A stretch of DNA of 64,000 nucleotides. Source: Rallus limicola (lineage: Eukaryota > Chordata > Aves > Gruiformes > Rallidae). The translations under genes were made by a program, and so were the position numbers. The notes below the pieces were generated by a model that saw nothing but the letters and a program-made list of their open reading frames with translations, was not told the origin of the DNA and ran no database searches. Location: NCBI GenBank assembly GCA_022605955.1, contig JAKCOZ010000007.1, positions 37,798,991 to 37,862,990 on the forward strand, read 5' to 3'. Each line of letters opens with the position of its first letter. Position 1 is the first letter of the stretch. This document shows positions 1 through 11,560 of this stretch, piece after piece.

Positions 1-1415
1 GGTGAAGTTCAGGAACCTGAAAGAACTGGCGGGGGTGCTCACCAAGCCACTTTCCATCATATATCAGAGTCCTGGCTGAATGGAGAGGTACCAGCAGATT
101 GGAAGTCAGCCAACATAACACCATATATAAGAAGGAATGGAAGGATGATTTGGGAAATTACTGGCCTATTAGTTTGACTCCATTTCTAGGGGAGCAGATG
201 GAGCAGATCATCCTAAGTACCATTATGCAATACATACAGGACAACCAGGTATTCAGGCTCAGTCAGCATGGGTTCATAAATAACTTGATCCCTTTCTATG
301 ACAGGGTGACCTGCTTACTGGATGAGGGAAAGGCTGTTGTCTACCATAACTTTAGCAAAGCCTTTGTCACAGTTTCCCACAGCATTCTCCTGGAGACACT
401 GGCTACTCATGTCTTGAATATGCACACACTGAATAAAAAAAACTAGCTGGATGGCTAGGTCCAAAGAGCTGTGTTAAATGCTGTTGAATCCGGTTGGCAC
501 AAGTGGTGTTCCCCAGGGCTCGGTGCTGGGGCTACTCCTGTTCAACATCTTTATTGATGATTTGGATGAGGGAATAGAGTGCACCCTTAGTACGTTTGCA
601 AGTGACACTAAGCTGAGTGGAGGTATCGAGTTGCTTAAGGGTAGGGAGGCCCTTCAGAGGGACTTAGACAGACTTGATGGATGGGCCAAAACCAACGGTA
701 TGAGTTTCAACAAGGCCAAGTGCTGGGTCCTGCACTTCAGCCACAACACTGCCCATCAGCACTCCAGGCTTGGGGAAGAGTGACTGGAGAGCTGCCCAGC
801 AGAGAGGGACCTGGGGGTATTGATTGACAGCTGGCTGAACATGAGCCAGCAGTGTACACAGGTGGCCAAGAAGGCCAATGGCATCCTGGACTGTATTAGG
901 AACAGTGTGATCTTGTCTCTGTACTCAGCCTTGGTGAGGTTACACCTTGAGTACTATGTGTAGTTTTGGGTGCCACAGTATAGGATGGACATCAAGGTGC
1001 TAGAGCATGTCCAAAGAGGAACAAGGCTGATTATGGATCTGAGGGAGCTGGGGCTGTTCATCCTGGAGAAGAGGAGGCTGAGGGGAGACCTTATTGCTCT
1101 CTACAGCTATCTGAAAGGAGGTTGTAATGAGGTGGGTGTTTGCATCTTTTTCCTGGTCACTAGCAATGGGACAAGAGGAAATGGCCTCAAGTTGCGCCAG
1201 GGCAGGTTCAGATTGAATACTAGCAAAAATCTCTTCACTGAAAGATTGGAACAGGCTGCCCAGGGAGGTGCTGGAGTAGACGACCCTGGGAATATTTAAA
1301 AACCAGATGGACAGAGGGCTTCGGAGATGGTTTAGTGGTAAGAGTGGTATAGGGCTCACAGCTGGACTTGATGATCTTGAAAGTCTTTTCCAACTGTGAT
1401 GATTCTATGATTCTA
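1..1415 (+). mobile_element. CR1 LINE, decayed reverse-transcriptase part and 3' end
   Basis: This is a remnant of a CR1 non-LTR retrotransposon; its left part lies outside the window. Two large open pieces match CR1 ORF2 reverse transcriptase. Positions 99-446 hold the fingers and motif A region (IYKK, SQHGF, FSKAF), and 478-783 hold motif B (GVPQGSVLG) and the motif C region. A third piece at 970-1299 matches the C-terminal thumb and 3' region. The frame is broken by shifts near 446-478 and by stops at 781 and 961, so it cannot make protein. Two catalytic aspartates are also lost: the motif A position reads VYHNF (Asn at 348-350) and motif C reads FASD (Ser at 601-603). The 3' end has the CR1 pattern (GGACTTGATGATCTTGAAAG, then two GATTCTAT-type tail units at 1399-1415). 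Loss of active-site residues and several lesions point to an old copy. Confidence 0.93.
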
Positions 1416-1510
1416 CTACTCATCTTTCTGCTAAACAGAGCCATCTGGTCCAGTGTGGTCTGCAACATGGCTATTAGAGACAGAGCAGACAGAACCACAG
1501 AATCAGTGAT

Positions 1511-1588
1511 CAGGCTCTAGGTGATCCTGCTTGAGCAGCAAAACTGGACTAGATGATCTCCCGAGGTCACTTCTGTGATTCTGTGATA
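1511..1588 (+). mobile_element. CR1 LINE 3'-end fragment
   Basis: A short piece matching the last ~80 bases of CR1: 'aggctctaggtgatcctgct', then 'ggactagatgatctcccgag', ending in 'ttctgtgattctgtgat', which are CR1 tail octamers. It lies about 100 bases after the end of the larger CR1 copy and belongs to a separate insertion or a displaced end. It has no coding potential. Confidence 0.75.
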
Positions 1589-1597
1589 ATGATGGTA

Positions 1598-1773
1598 GTG
1601 GGATACTGGGATAGGTTTCCCAGGAAACCCAACCCTGGAAGTGTTCAGGGTCAGGTTGGATGGGCCTCTGAGCAAACTGTTCTAGTTGAAGATGTCCCTG
1701 CTCATTGCAGGGGGGTTGGATTAGGTTATCTGTAAAGGTTCTTTTTAACCCAAACTCTTCTGTAATTCTATGG
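1598..1773 (+). mobile_element. CR1 LINE 3'-end fragment
   Basis: About 175 bases of CR1 3' sequence. It reads like the end of ORF2 ('gttcagggtcaggttggatg'), followed by the 3' UTR signature 'gatgtccctgctcattgcag' and 'ggggggttggattagg', with a single tail unit ('taattctatgg') at 1763-1773. The sequence differs from the preceding fragment, so it is probably a different CR1 subfamily. It is the third CR1 3' end in the first 1.8 kb, all in the same orientation. Confidence 0.85.
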
Positions 1774-3653
1774 AAGTGGAAAGGATCTTTTGTTAATAAA
1801 GAGTAGTACTGAAGTTCAAAAGAACATTAAAAGTCAAAGAACTTGTATCTCCAGAGAATCACTCAGGAAAAGTTCTTTCATCTCACAGCCTTCAAAACCC
1901 TTTACTGATCATATTCCTTATAGCGTGACAGAGCATGCACAGCATTAGGATACCTTCAGGATACATGAGTACCACTGCTGTTGACAGGCGCAAGAGTGTG
2001 AGAGGTGAAAGTAGGAATGAGATCATGCATTTACTGTGTCTTGCAGAAATATTTCTGCAAATCTATTTTAAAGGGAGGACTGAGTTATGTTTTTAGTCTG
2101 CAGTAGAGGCAGAATTCAGCTAACAAGAATATCTGCTATTTATATCGGATTAAGATCTATATATTAATTATAAAAATTCAGGAGGATTTAATTCTAACAT
2201 TTTAATTTTATTCCTGTTTGATGTTTATTGGCTTGAGCAAACATTTTAATAGACTGTTTTATTTTGGGGTCCTATATTAATCTGTTCTTATTGTTTTAAC
2301 TACAACCTAAGTCCATTAAAATAAAGGGAAATTAATGGCTGCTAGTAACTCCCTTCAGTGCTACCATACCAAATGCTGCTATGATTGTCTATTTACAACA
2401 TTGTTCTGGAATTCAGAATATAGTGCTCATGCCATAGTAAAGGATGTGCAATGGACAGCCTGAACCCAACATTAATCATTAGTGTAGGAAATCTCAGCTG
2501 CACTGCTGAATACATCCATAGATCATAGTTCGCATATCCAGAGCCCTTGTAAGACTGTCTGTGGTAAGGTCATGAAAAAAAATCAGATTATATGATTCAA
2601 GGTGCAATAAATCTATTTTTCAATACGTATATGACATGTTTTAAAAACAGAATAAAATGATTAATGAAAGTTTTCAGACAAATGGGAGTTCCATTCCAAT
2701 TTTCTTATTTCATGTGTTTTCTTCAATTGGTTTTGTTCCTCAATGGCGTGAAAATGAACTAAATATTAGTACATTTTGCAGAATATGATGATTGCAACTA
2801 GCAAAAAGAGTGTGTTAGAAACAAAGGACTTGTACATAATTTAACAGGAATTAAAAACTTTTTCCATCATTCTTAAGGCACTTAGAAATTTGAGTCTTAT
2901 ACTGGATCATCTGCAAGATTTATTTGTGCTCTAAACCAGTAGGTTGTGAACCAGCACAGATCACAAGATTCGGCCTTAGAGTGGGGAATAACTAGAGCCT
3001 ATAAGGTAGATTCTTATCAGATCAAGACAGGCATGTGCTTTTTAAATTGAAGACAACTTCATGGTATCAGCCTGTAATACACATGGAGTTCGATTATATT
3101 AGGAGTTATGCCCTAGCAAGTTATGCTTTCACTTATTTCACACGATGCTAAAACTGTAACTTCAATGATTACTTTAGCATGTATTTTGCCATACTGAACA
3201 CTGCTGTTATCCTCATAACCTTACTTTATCAGAATTTAACTTGATACCCAACCTTACAGATGCATAAATTTCATCCAACATTAACATTTTAGGAGCTGTC
3301 TTTGCTGTTTATCTTAGACTTTGCTTACAGTAAATGCAGAGAGAAGTAAGCTCTGAAAAAAATTTGGATCTTTGGTCTCTCTGTAGGCAGATGTCTCTCT
3401 CTAATGACACATGAGACTATTTAAAAGATCCAGCCTCATAATTTTAACACTTCATTTAAAGTCTAAATGTAGAATGAATTGGACTCTTAATTTTCACTTA
3501 GTCCTATGTGCAGGGCTGCTAAGGTCTTCACACCAGTCCATGGCTAATTAAATGCTAAAAAAACTCTTAAGGTAAATCCTTCAAATTTTCTAACTCATTT
3601 CTCAAGCGAGGCAAAGAACACCTTTCACACTGGTTGAATTGAAATCCTCTATC
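1774..3653. other. AT-rich DNA without recognised features
   Basis: About 1.9 kb of AT-rich sequence. I see no long reading frame, no repeat family I recognise and no RNA gene. Confidence 0.6.
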
Positions 3654-3743
3654 ACAGAATCACAGAATCACAGAACTATCAAGGTTGGAAAAGACCTAAA
3701 AGATCATCCAGTCCAACCATTCACCTATTACTACCAGCTCCCA

Positions 3744-4979
3744 CTAAACCATGTCCCTCAATACAACATCCAGTCTCTCCTTGAACACCCCCAGGGTTGG
3801 TGACTCCACCACCTCCCTGGGCAGTGCATTCCAGTGCCTGACTACCCTTTCTGAGAAGTAGTGCTTCCTAATGTCCAGCCTGAATCTCCCCTGGCGCAGC
3901 TTGACACCATTCCCTCTAGTTCTATCACTGTCTACACGGGAGAAGAGGCCGACCCCCAGCTCACCACAACCTCCCTTCAGGAAGTTATAGAGAGCTATAA
4001 GGTCTCCCCTGAGCCTCCTCTTCTCCAGGCTAAACAATCCCAGCTCCCTCAGCCGCTCCTCGTAAGGCCTGTGTTCCAGACCCCTCACCAGCTTAGTAGC
4101 CCTCCTCTGAATGCGCTCCAGGGCCTCAATGTCTTTCCTGTAGTGAGGGGCCCAAAACTGAACACAGTACTCGAGATGCGGCCTCACAAGTGCTGAGTAC
4201 AGGGGGACAGTTACCTCCCTGTTCCTACTAGTAACACTATTTTTGATGCAAGCCAGGACGCCGTTGGCCTTCTTGGCCACCCGCGCACACTGTTGGCTCA
4301 TGTTCAGCCGTGCATCAATCAGTACCCCCAGGTCCCTTTCCTCCACACAGTCTTCCAGCCACTCCGCCCCAAGCCTATAGCGCTGCCTGGGGTTGTTGTG
4401 GCCAAAGTGCAGGACTCGGCACTTGCTCTTGTTGAACCTCATGCCATTTACTTCAGCCCAGCTCTCAAGCCTGTCCAGATCCCTCTGTAGGGCCTCGCTA
4501 CCCCCAGGCAGATCCACACTCCCAGCCAATTTAGTGTCATCTGCAAACTTACTGAGGGTGCACTCAATGCCCTCATCTAGGTCATCAATAAAGATATTGA
4601 AGAGGACAGGCCCCAGCACCGAGCCCTGGGGAACACCACTCGTGACCGGTCGCCAGCTGGATTTAACTCCATTTACTACCACTCTCTGAGCCCGGCCCTC
4701 CAGCCAGCTCCTTACCCAACCAAGGGTGTACCCATCCAAGCCACGGGCTGCCAGCTTCTGCAGGAGAATACCGTGGGAGACAGCGTCAAAGGCTTTGCTG
4801 AAGTCTAGGTAGACCACATCAACAGCCTTTCCCTCATCCAGCAGATGGGTCACTAGGTCATAGAAGGAGATCAGGTTGGTCATACAGGACCTGCCCTTCA
4901 TGAACCCATGCTGGCTAGGCCTGATCCCCCGGCCATCCCGCACATGCCGCATGATCTCCCTCAAGACTATCTGTTCCAT
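3744..4979 (-). pseudogene. CR1 ORF2, reverse transcriptase and C-terminal part
   Basis: A 411-codon open frame holding most of the CR1 reverse transcriptase, the enzyme that copies CR1 RNA into DNA at the nicked target. Visible blocks, numbered from the first Met of this open stretch (an internal residue, not the true start): SQHGF around 22-26, motif [12 protein letters not shown] around 55-65 with the first catalytic Asp, motif [10 protein letters not shown] around 115-123, motif C FADD at 145-148 with the catalytic Asp pair, then the primer-grip and thumb region ([13 protein letters not shown]). The conserved C-terminal block ([20 protein letters not shown]) ends near the tail LRDMV. No stop or shift interrupts this section. 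It lost its upstream portion through a frameshift near 5025, so the piece is intact only in part. Confidence 0.93.
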
Positions 4980-4999
4980 AACCTTCCCTGGAACCGAGG

Positions 5000-5383
5000 T
5001 CAGGCTAACAGGCTGATCCCCGGATCCTCCTTACAACCTTTCTTGTAAATGGGAGTCACATTGGCGAGCCTCCAGTCTTCCGGGACCTCACCAGTCAACA
5101 AGGAGAGTTGATAGATAATGGAAAGCGGCTCGGCTACCACCTCTGCCAGTTCCCTCAGCACTCTCGGGTGGATCTCATCTGGCCCCATGGACTTGTGGCA
5201 GTCCAGTTTGAGTAGGAAGTCTCTGACCGTCTCTTCCAGAATCACAGGGGAGTTAGCATGCTCCCCAGCCGAGACTACCAGGTCAGAGAGAGGAGTACCC
5301 TGAGGATAACTGGTCTGACCTTTAAAGACAGACGTGAAGAAGGCATTCAGAACCTCCGCCTTATCCTTATCCTCAGTGATCAC
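5000..5383 (-). pseudogene. CR1 ORF2, start of the reverse-transcriptase domain
   Basis: An open stretch of 127 codons covering the N-terminal RT region. It contains KAEVLNAFFTSVF, a block ending in GPDEIHPRVL, PLSIIYQLS and the RT motif WRLANVTPIYKKG. After KEDPG the frame changes. Compared with the equivalent region at 47219-47260 (KEDPENYRPVNLTS) a few bases are missing, a net loss of about four, and translation then runs into a stop at 5000. The following 3744-4979 stretch continues the domain in another frame. It shares its frame with 5402-5767 upstream, separated only by the TAA at 5402-5404. Confidence 0.9.
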
Positions 5384-5401
5384 ATTCCCAGCCTCATCCA
5401 G

Positions 5402-5767
5402 TTATGAGTGGATATTCTCCTTTGTCCTCCTCTTACTGTTAATGTACTTATAAAAGAGTTTGTTATTCCTTTTCACCCCAGCGGCCAGGTTAAATTCAAG
5501 CTGGGCTTTTGCCTTTCTGATTTCACCTCTACATATCCTGACAACTTCTTTGAATTCATTCTCAGTTGCCCGTCCCTCCTTCCACAGGCGGTAGATTCTC
5601 TTTTTCTCCCGGAGCTTCAAGAATAACTCCCTATTCATCCACGCCGGTCTTCTTCCCCGCCGGCTCATTTTGCGGCTCAGGGGGACCGCCTGCTCCTGCG
5701 CCCTTAAGACTTCCTTCTTGAAGAGCAGCTCTCTTGTACCCCTTTGTTCGCTAAGACTGAATGCCAA
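5402..5767 (-). pseudogene. CR1 ORF2, linker between endonuclease and RT
   Basis: About 121 codons, rich in Arg and Lys (RKMSRRGRRPAWMNRELFLK, then KKRIYRLWKEG), which is the usual basic linker between endonuclease and RT in CR1-clade ORF2. The stretch ends at an in-frame TAA (5402-5404), after which the same frame continues with LDEAGN and then the RT region, so the stop looks like a point lesion. The first ~15 residues read in this frame are not CR1-like. The true join with the endonuclease frame lies near 5710-5735. Confidence 0.88.
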
Positions 5768-6666
5768 GGGACTCCCCCTACCAGTCTCTTGAACAAATCA
5801 AAGTCCGCCCTCCGGAAGTCTAAGGTAGCAGTTTTACTATTCCCCCTCCAAGCTCCACCATGAATAGAGAAATGTATCATTTCATGGTCACTCTGTCCAA
5901 GGCAGCCCCCAACCTTCACATCTCCTACCAGACCTTCCCTGTTCACGAACAGCAAGTCTAGCGGGGCAGTTCCTCTTGTGGGCTCTCTGACCAGCTGCAT
6001 GAGGAAGGCATCCTCTATGCACTCCAAAAACCTCCTAGGATGCTTCTTCTGTGCTGTGCTGTACTCCCAGCAAATGTCAGGGAAGTTGAAGTCCCCCATG
6101 AGGACAAGGGCTGATGACCGTGCAGCTCGTGCCAGCTGTTTGTAAAACACCTCATCTGTCTCTTCATCCTGGTTTGGCGGTCTGTAACAGACGCCCACCA
6201 GGATGTCTGCCTTGTCAGCCCTTCCTCTGATCTTTACCCATAGGGATTCAATGTTATCATCCCCAGTCACAATCTCAGTAGCAGGAAGGGATTCCCTAAC
6301 GTATAGGGCCACACCACCACCCCTCCTTCCTTGCCTATCTCTCCTGAAGAGTTTGTAGCCATCCATTGCAGCACTCCAGTCATGGGAGCAATCCCACCAT
6401 GTTTCTGTTATGGCCACCAGGTCATAGTTTGCCTGCCACACTATGGCTTCCAACTCTTCTTGCTTGTTGCCCATGCTGCGTGCGTTAGTGTAGATGCACC
6501 TCAGCTGAGCCCCTTGCCTCTCTTCTAATCCCAATACCATTTCCCCAGGCCGATCTCTAGCAGACCTGGCTTTATCCCCTTCCCCCTTCCTATCTAGTTT
6601 AAAGCCCTCTCTACAAGTCCTGCCAGCTCCTGTGCAAGTATCCGTTTCCCTTTCGGAGACAGGCAA
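5704..6666 (-). pseudogene. CR1 ORF2, AP-like endonuclease domain
   Basis: A 320-codon open frame with the exonuclease-endonuclease-phosphatase fold used by LINEs to nick the target DNA. Residues are counted from the first codon of the open stretch; that codon is TTG and the real start is unknown. The first in-frame Met I count is residue 43. Expected catalytic blocks are all present: YTNARS (Asn 61), ITETWW (Glu 88), GGGVALYVR, YRPP, GDFNFPD (191-197) and GQSDHEMI (Ser-Asp-His 259-261). Past about residue 312 the reading leaves the CR1 frame through a frameshift near 5725. The 5' end overlaps the last codons of ORF1 by 73 bases, the usual ORF1/ORF2 arrangement in CR1. Nothing in the domain itself looks inactivated. 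Confidence 0.93.
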
Positions 6667-6812
6667 TTCCCATCAGTTGTCATCAGGCCAGGTGCCGAAT
6701 AGACTGCCCCGTGATCAAAGAATCCAAAATTTTTGCGTCCGCACCAGCCTCTCAGCCATGCATTTATAAGATGACCTTTTCTACTTATCTCAGTGTTTGC
6801 CCCTGCCACCAT
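6594..6812 (-). pseudogene. CR1 ORF1 C-terminus, SGNH-esterase-like tail
   Basis: About 72 codons ending in ELAGLVERALN and a stop, overlapping the ORF2 frame. I recognise the pattern (INAWLRGWC, FGFFDHG, then a DG-x-x-LS-x-x-GK block) as the end of the esterase-like domain of CR1 ORF1 proteins, which act in the retrotransposon ribonucleoprotein. In SGNH hydrolases the last catalytic block is Asp-x-x-His. Here it reads TDGNCLSPKGK, with Cys (codon at 6663-6665) where His is expected. I cannot say whether that is a family trait or a mutation. The insertion is truncated just upstream, so the rest of ORF1 is missing. Confidence 0.7.
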
Positions 6813-9185
6813 CTGCTAACCATTCCTTGTTACTTCCATAGGGCTCAGTAGGGAAAAGAAATGTATTGCCGATGAAAAAAAAAAGTCTGAAAGGTTCTAT
6901 TCAGTTCCTGATGGGTGATGAAAAGATACTTTGACTTAAGGTCCCTCTAAAACATTTGCAATTATGTTTGAACTCTGTTAGAGACAGTTCCCATGTGCAT
7001 CGAACTTTTCTGTTTTGTTTCTGTTTTCTATCAAACCTATTATGGATGACATCAGAAAAGGCTACAGATTAAGAATTTGTCTCCACTAAATATAGTTGAG
7101 GACTTCAAGAGACCATTCCTGATTTAAAAAATGGAATCTGCCATAAATAGATAAATGCATTTCATGAATTAATACCATGATGGAATGTAGGAATCAGAAA
7201 GAACATGAGGTTTCCTCAGATCTGAAGAAGTTTTGACCATAATAGAATTATTTTTATTTTCTATATTTTTTGAGATTTCTTAAGATTTTGCTTTTATTTA
7301 ATTATGGAACAGAAAAATTCTAAACCTTCAATATATTCAAAAAGTTGTGATATCAAATCACACCTTTCATATCCAATGAAAAATAAACCCCCAGTCAGTC
7401 TTGATATTATCATAAAGAAAGTATAAAATCTATATTATGTTTGGATGTTACCTCTATCAGATGTGCACATTGTTATGTTAAAGATCTTGACTATGAATAC
7501 AGATGAAACACATTTTAGGCATATTTAAAACCAAGGAATTATTGCCAGTGTAGCTGAAATCTAAACAGTGATGGTGAAGAGTAACTGGTGACAGTTGCCT
7601 TACTGTAAGTAGGTTTCAGAATCATGACAATACAACTTCTGCAACCATCCAGTATCCCTTTTCTTCAATGATTATCATTAGGCGACCCATATCAACTTTG
7701 CTTTATAGCTATGGACTTCCTCCAGGTATTATGGTCCATATTCTGGATTCATTCCAGATTCCTTTCCATTAAAATTAGTTCCCTGAGAAAAAATAATTGT
7801 GAAAATATTTTTTGCAAGTTTTTTGTCTCAGTGGTGTTTCACACTGAGAGTGTCAACATCAAGTGTGGAAGCAGAGATACACGAAATCTGCCTATCTCTC
7901 TTCTGAAAAAATAATTTGCAGGTATGAATATTCCATGTTAGTCTGTACAGGATTTTCACTGTTTTTTAAGTTCATTGTAGACTCAGATATGCAACAATTT
8001 ATTATTGTTTTAAAATTTACTTAATGGCAGCTGAGCCAGAGCAACTACCTAAGTGAAAGTAGCCTTAGAGAAAGTCGTCTCAAACTTCAACCCATTCTTA
8101 CTGTCTTAAGTCACAAAAACTTGCTTGAAGAGTATTGTGCATTTCAGTATATATATATTTAAAATTAATATTTTTCCCCCCAATTCTATACTGACAATCA
8201 TCATCATCATCTAATACTAATTCATTCAAGAAGTTGATTAGTTGCTGGCAAAACAGCTACTGCTTATTACTTCCTCTTCTGTTACAGAGGATGTAACCAT
8301 AGAAAAAGAGGGAGTGAACAAGCTATCATTATAATTTGGTTATTTCCATCAACTGAAACAGACTCAGACAGTGCAGTGTGCTCAAACCCAGTTTAAAGCC
8401 AAATTTTATATTAAATTTCCATGAGAATGATATACACAGATACGATGTTTTTCTTATTTAAGCCCTACAGACCTAGAGAAAGGTGTCTAAGTGTTACTCT
8501 TAAATGAGAATTCAAAGTTCTTCAAATATCATTAGAGCTGACAAATATCAGTCCTGCACAAAGGCTGCATTGGCGGTACTCAATTTCCATCTTGATGCTA
8601 ACTGGCTTAGAGCATAACCACTCCATCTACATTAAGAATTTAAAAAGAAAGCCAGTTTGTATCCATGCAGATTAGTAAAGGACTCAGAGGAATCCCGTCA
8701 GAAGGCAGGAGAAAAATTGTTTTGGGTTTCTGTCCTGAAGTTGTTAGGATATCCACAAAATTCAGCTACATTAAAAAAAATAAAAAAAATCTAACACGCT
8801 CTTATAGCCTTACTTTACTTTATAGTTGACATTTCAAAAACCTTAAGCTGAGTGATAATGGCACAGAGAATTTTGTGACTGGTATACTGCGGCCTTCAGA
8901 CAAAGAGAGTTCTACAGAAATCACAAAAGAAAAGGGCAATTACCTAGCTGGTTTTCAAGTGAGAAACATTTTACATCTATTTGCTTTAGCACTTGAGACA
9001 TTTCAAGCCATCTTCATCATTCTTTTTCGAGCATCACAGTGGTCAATAAAACTAAATGTGACCTTGTGCAAAATGTGCTAGATTTTAATTACAATGGGGT
9101 TATGTGTTAGATTAGAGCAAAATGCATTATGCTGTCACCCAATATGTCAAAGCTGGCAAACATAGCAATGCTTGGTTTACAGCTC

Positions 9186-9208
9186 TTTTTTATTTTTTTT
9201 TTTTTTTT
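9186..9208. repeat. T-rich homopolymer tract
   Basis: A run of T interrupted once by A. It is simple sequence of a kind common in vertebrate DNA; I see no retrocopy next to it. Confidence 0.85.
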
Positions 9209-10385
9209 GTAGTAATCTGTAGTGTTGGCCTAGAATTTGATGCCTGAAGCTTTATTTATAAAAAAAAAAACAACAACAAAACCCGAACACAACACTTGGA
9301 TATAAATGAGCCAAGCACTACAATAGTATTTGTCAGAAAGTTTGTGTATGCATGTGCATGCACTACCTCTAATACATAACACATACTGTATCTTGTTTTT
9401 TTTTTCAGTTTCAGTCTAAAAAATCAGAGATTAATCTGTATTTTTTAAGCCCTATAGATGTGTATAGATAAGTATATTATATACCTTTATAGATATGTAT
9501 GCATATGTTCATAAACTGTTAAATCCAGGATATAAATGTATGGAATGATATACAACATTGCAGCTAATTATTATATTTTACTACATGAAATGCTGTTGGA
9601 TTTTGCTTCATGAAACCCAAAATATTTCATAGATATGTTTTAGAGCTTGGTCTATGAAAGTCTAGAGAATTTTTTGCTGGGAGATTTTGGAGTATGAATA
9701 GGACAGGACGACAATAGGCAAGGAAAAATTTTCAAATGAAATATTAAGCAAACTGGTGTGGAAGACTTGGAAATACCTAGCATGAATTGAAGTAACCTGG
9801 AATGAAAATCTCTGTTTTGAAACAGATGACGTATGACCCTAGGAAATTTTAAACATCATCAGAAACTTGAGTTGAGATACCTCAGTCCTTTATTTGTTGA
9901 GGAGGGGAGGGAAGCATATAATGAGAAACCTACTAAATCCAGGGTATGGAAAAGAGATGGAAATTATGAGTATTACACTTCTGCTCATGGTTGCCAACTT
10001 TTAATGTTGCAGTTGTGAGATTCCTCATTCTGTTTGTTTTTCATATTACTTATGAAGGAAATAGGCTCAACAGCAACACAGGCCACATTAGGTATAAGAA
10101 AAGTACAAGAGGATGAGTGTGATGGTAGGATGGCTGGAATATTTATTTCTGAAAGGGACTTGCTTTTTGATGGGCAGTATATATATCCATCTTTAATCAT
10201 CTCTTCAGACCAACAGGAATAATAATAATACAAATCTCCCTCCTTCCTTGTCTGTTTTATTACTCTCCATGTAATGGATGCCAGCAAAATAAGACCTTGA
10301 TTTTGGAGTGAACCTGTAACTTTACTGGATTACAAATAATAGGGAGCAGCTCATTTTTCTGCCTTCACCATGTTTCCTCCCATAG

Positions 10386-10408
10386 AAAAAAAAAAAAAAG
10401 AAAAAAAA
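10386..10408. repeat. A-rich homopolymer tract
   Basis: Fourteen A, one G, eight A. There is no AATAAA signal or recognisable mRNA-derived sequence just upstream, so a processed pseudogene is not supported. Confidence 0.8.
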
Positions 10409-11489
10409 GTAGGACTAAATTACAGTACATTAAGCTACTACATAACTGGTAGAGAGTCTCAATCACTGTAGGACTTATGGACAGAGAAGATGGAATGAAA
10501 AATTAGTATTTTGATGAAAAAAGATTGTTTTGGTAAAAAATCCTCAGTTCATTTCATGTAAAACAATGATATGTTTTCTCTTAAAAATCTATAGGATTTT
10601 AAAATATGCCTAGAATAAATAATCTAAATTCTGCCCAATTCATCAGCTGTACACGCATTAAGAAAGAAAGTTTCCCTGAGAGGCTCATTTGCCCTGTTAA
10701 CTTTCCTCACCATGTTTCATCTACTTTAACCTTCTTTTCCAATTTTTTTATACGTTTGTTCTTGTGGGTTTTTTTAGCTCTGGTAAGAGTCCATTCATGA
10801 TTTCTCAAAAATGATGCCTTTCGAAAGAGGAAGAGAAGAAGGGAAGGAAGCAGGGAAGGATGCAGGGACATAGAGGGAGACATAATGGAGTGAAGTTGTA
10901 AGGATAAAGCCAACTCAGCAGATTGGAAATGGGAGTAAACTCAGATCAGGATGGAGAAAATCATGTAAGAACTGGAGAACATTTTTATCAAAAACCCAAA
11001 TTCTTTCCTTTAACTGCTTCTTTTTCCATCTATGATAGTCTCTCCTTGGTTTACTCCCAAGTTTTTTCCCAAGGTCATATAATCATATAATACTTAACAC
11101 CCTGAGAGGTTATCCTGCTCAGTCCTGGGTTTAATGGCTGTTCCAGCTCAAGTTTTTTGACATGAAAGCAGTGTGTGTAGCCATATGCCAGAATCCTTCT
11201 TTCTCTTCCTGCCACTTCATACTGCTCAGAGACCCTAATGAAAGGTCTGAACTTCTCTGTAGCATAAGGGAGCTCTAAGCTGGTGTCAAGCAGCATAACC
11301 AACTCTCCCACCAGCTGCTTTTTTGTGCATTGCTGAGGGAGAAAAGAAAGAAATGAGATGAAGTGGAACCTGTGCTCTGACAGTGCACAGAGTGTCGATG
11401 GTACTATGGGGCATGGGGGATGTGTGAATGCAGCTCACAAAGGTGCAACAGCAGAGTGAGAGGACATTCACAGCATGGCTTTAAGCTCA

Positions 11490-11560
11490 TTTAATGTTGG
11501 CAGCATAGTTCTGACAATATGGTGCAGGCTAGATGATTCCCTGAGGTCCCAGCAAGTCTG
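11490..11560 (+). mobile_element. Possible old CR1 3'-end remnant
   Basis: The phrase 'ggctagatgattccctgagg' followed by 'tcccagcaagtctg' resembles the CR1 3' UTR core (CTAGATGATC...GAGGTCCC). No tail octamers follow, and the flanks do not match CR1, so this is either a very old fragment or chance. Confidence 0.35.

Larger units (their letters stand above)
3654..6815 (-). mobile_element. Near-intact CR1 LINE (ORF1 tail, ORF2, 3' UTR)
   Basis: This is the best preserved retrotransposon in the window. On the minus strand it reads: the last ~72 codons of ORF1 (6594-6812), ORF2 endonuclease (5704-6666), a linker (5402-5767), reverse transcriptase (5000-5383 then 3744-4979), a short 3' UTR and three ATTCTGTG tail units (3654-3677). 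The left end of the insertion is the CR1 3' tail. The right end stops inside ORF1 near 6815, as expected for a 5'-truncated LINE. Only about three lesions interrupt ORF2: a frameshift near 5725, an in-frame TAA at 5402-5404 and a frameshift near 5025. All key endonuclease and RT residues are still present. CR1 normally makes no target duplications and I see none. It is probably younger than the other CR1 copies here, but dead as it stands. Confidence 0.95.

Noticed and set aside
3861..4689. Several open frames of 65-111 codons on plus
   Set aside because: They are antisense shadows of the CR1 reverse-transcriptase gene on minus.
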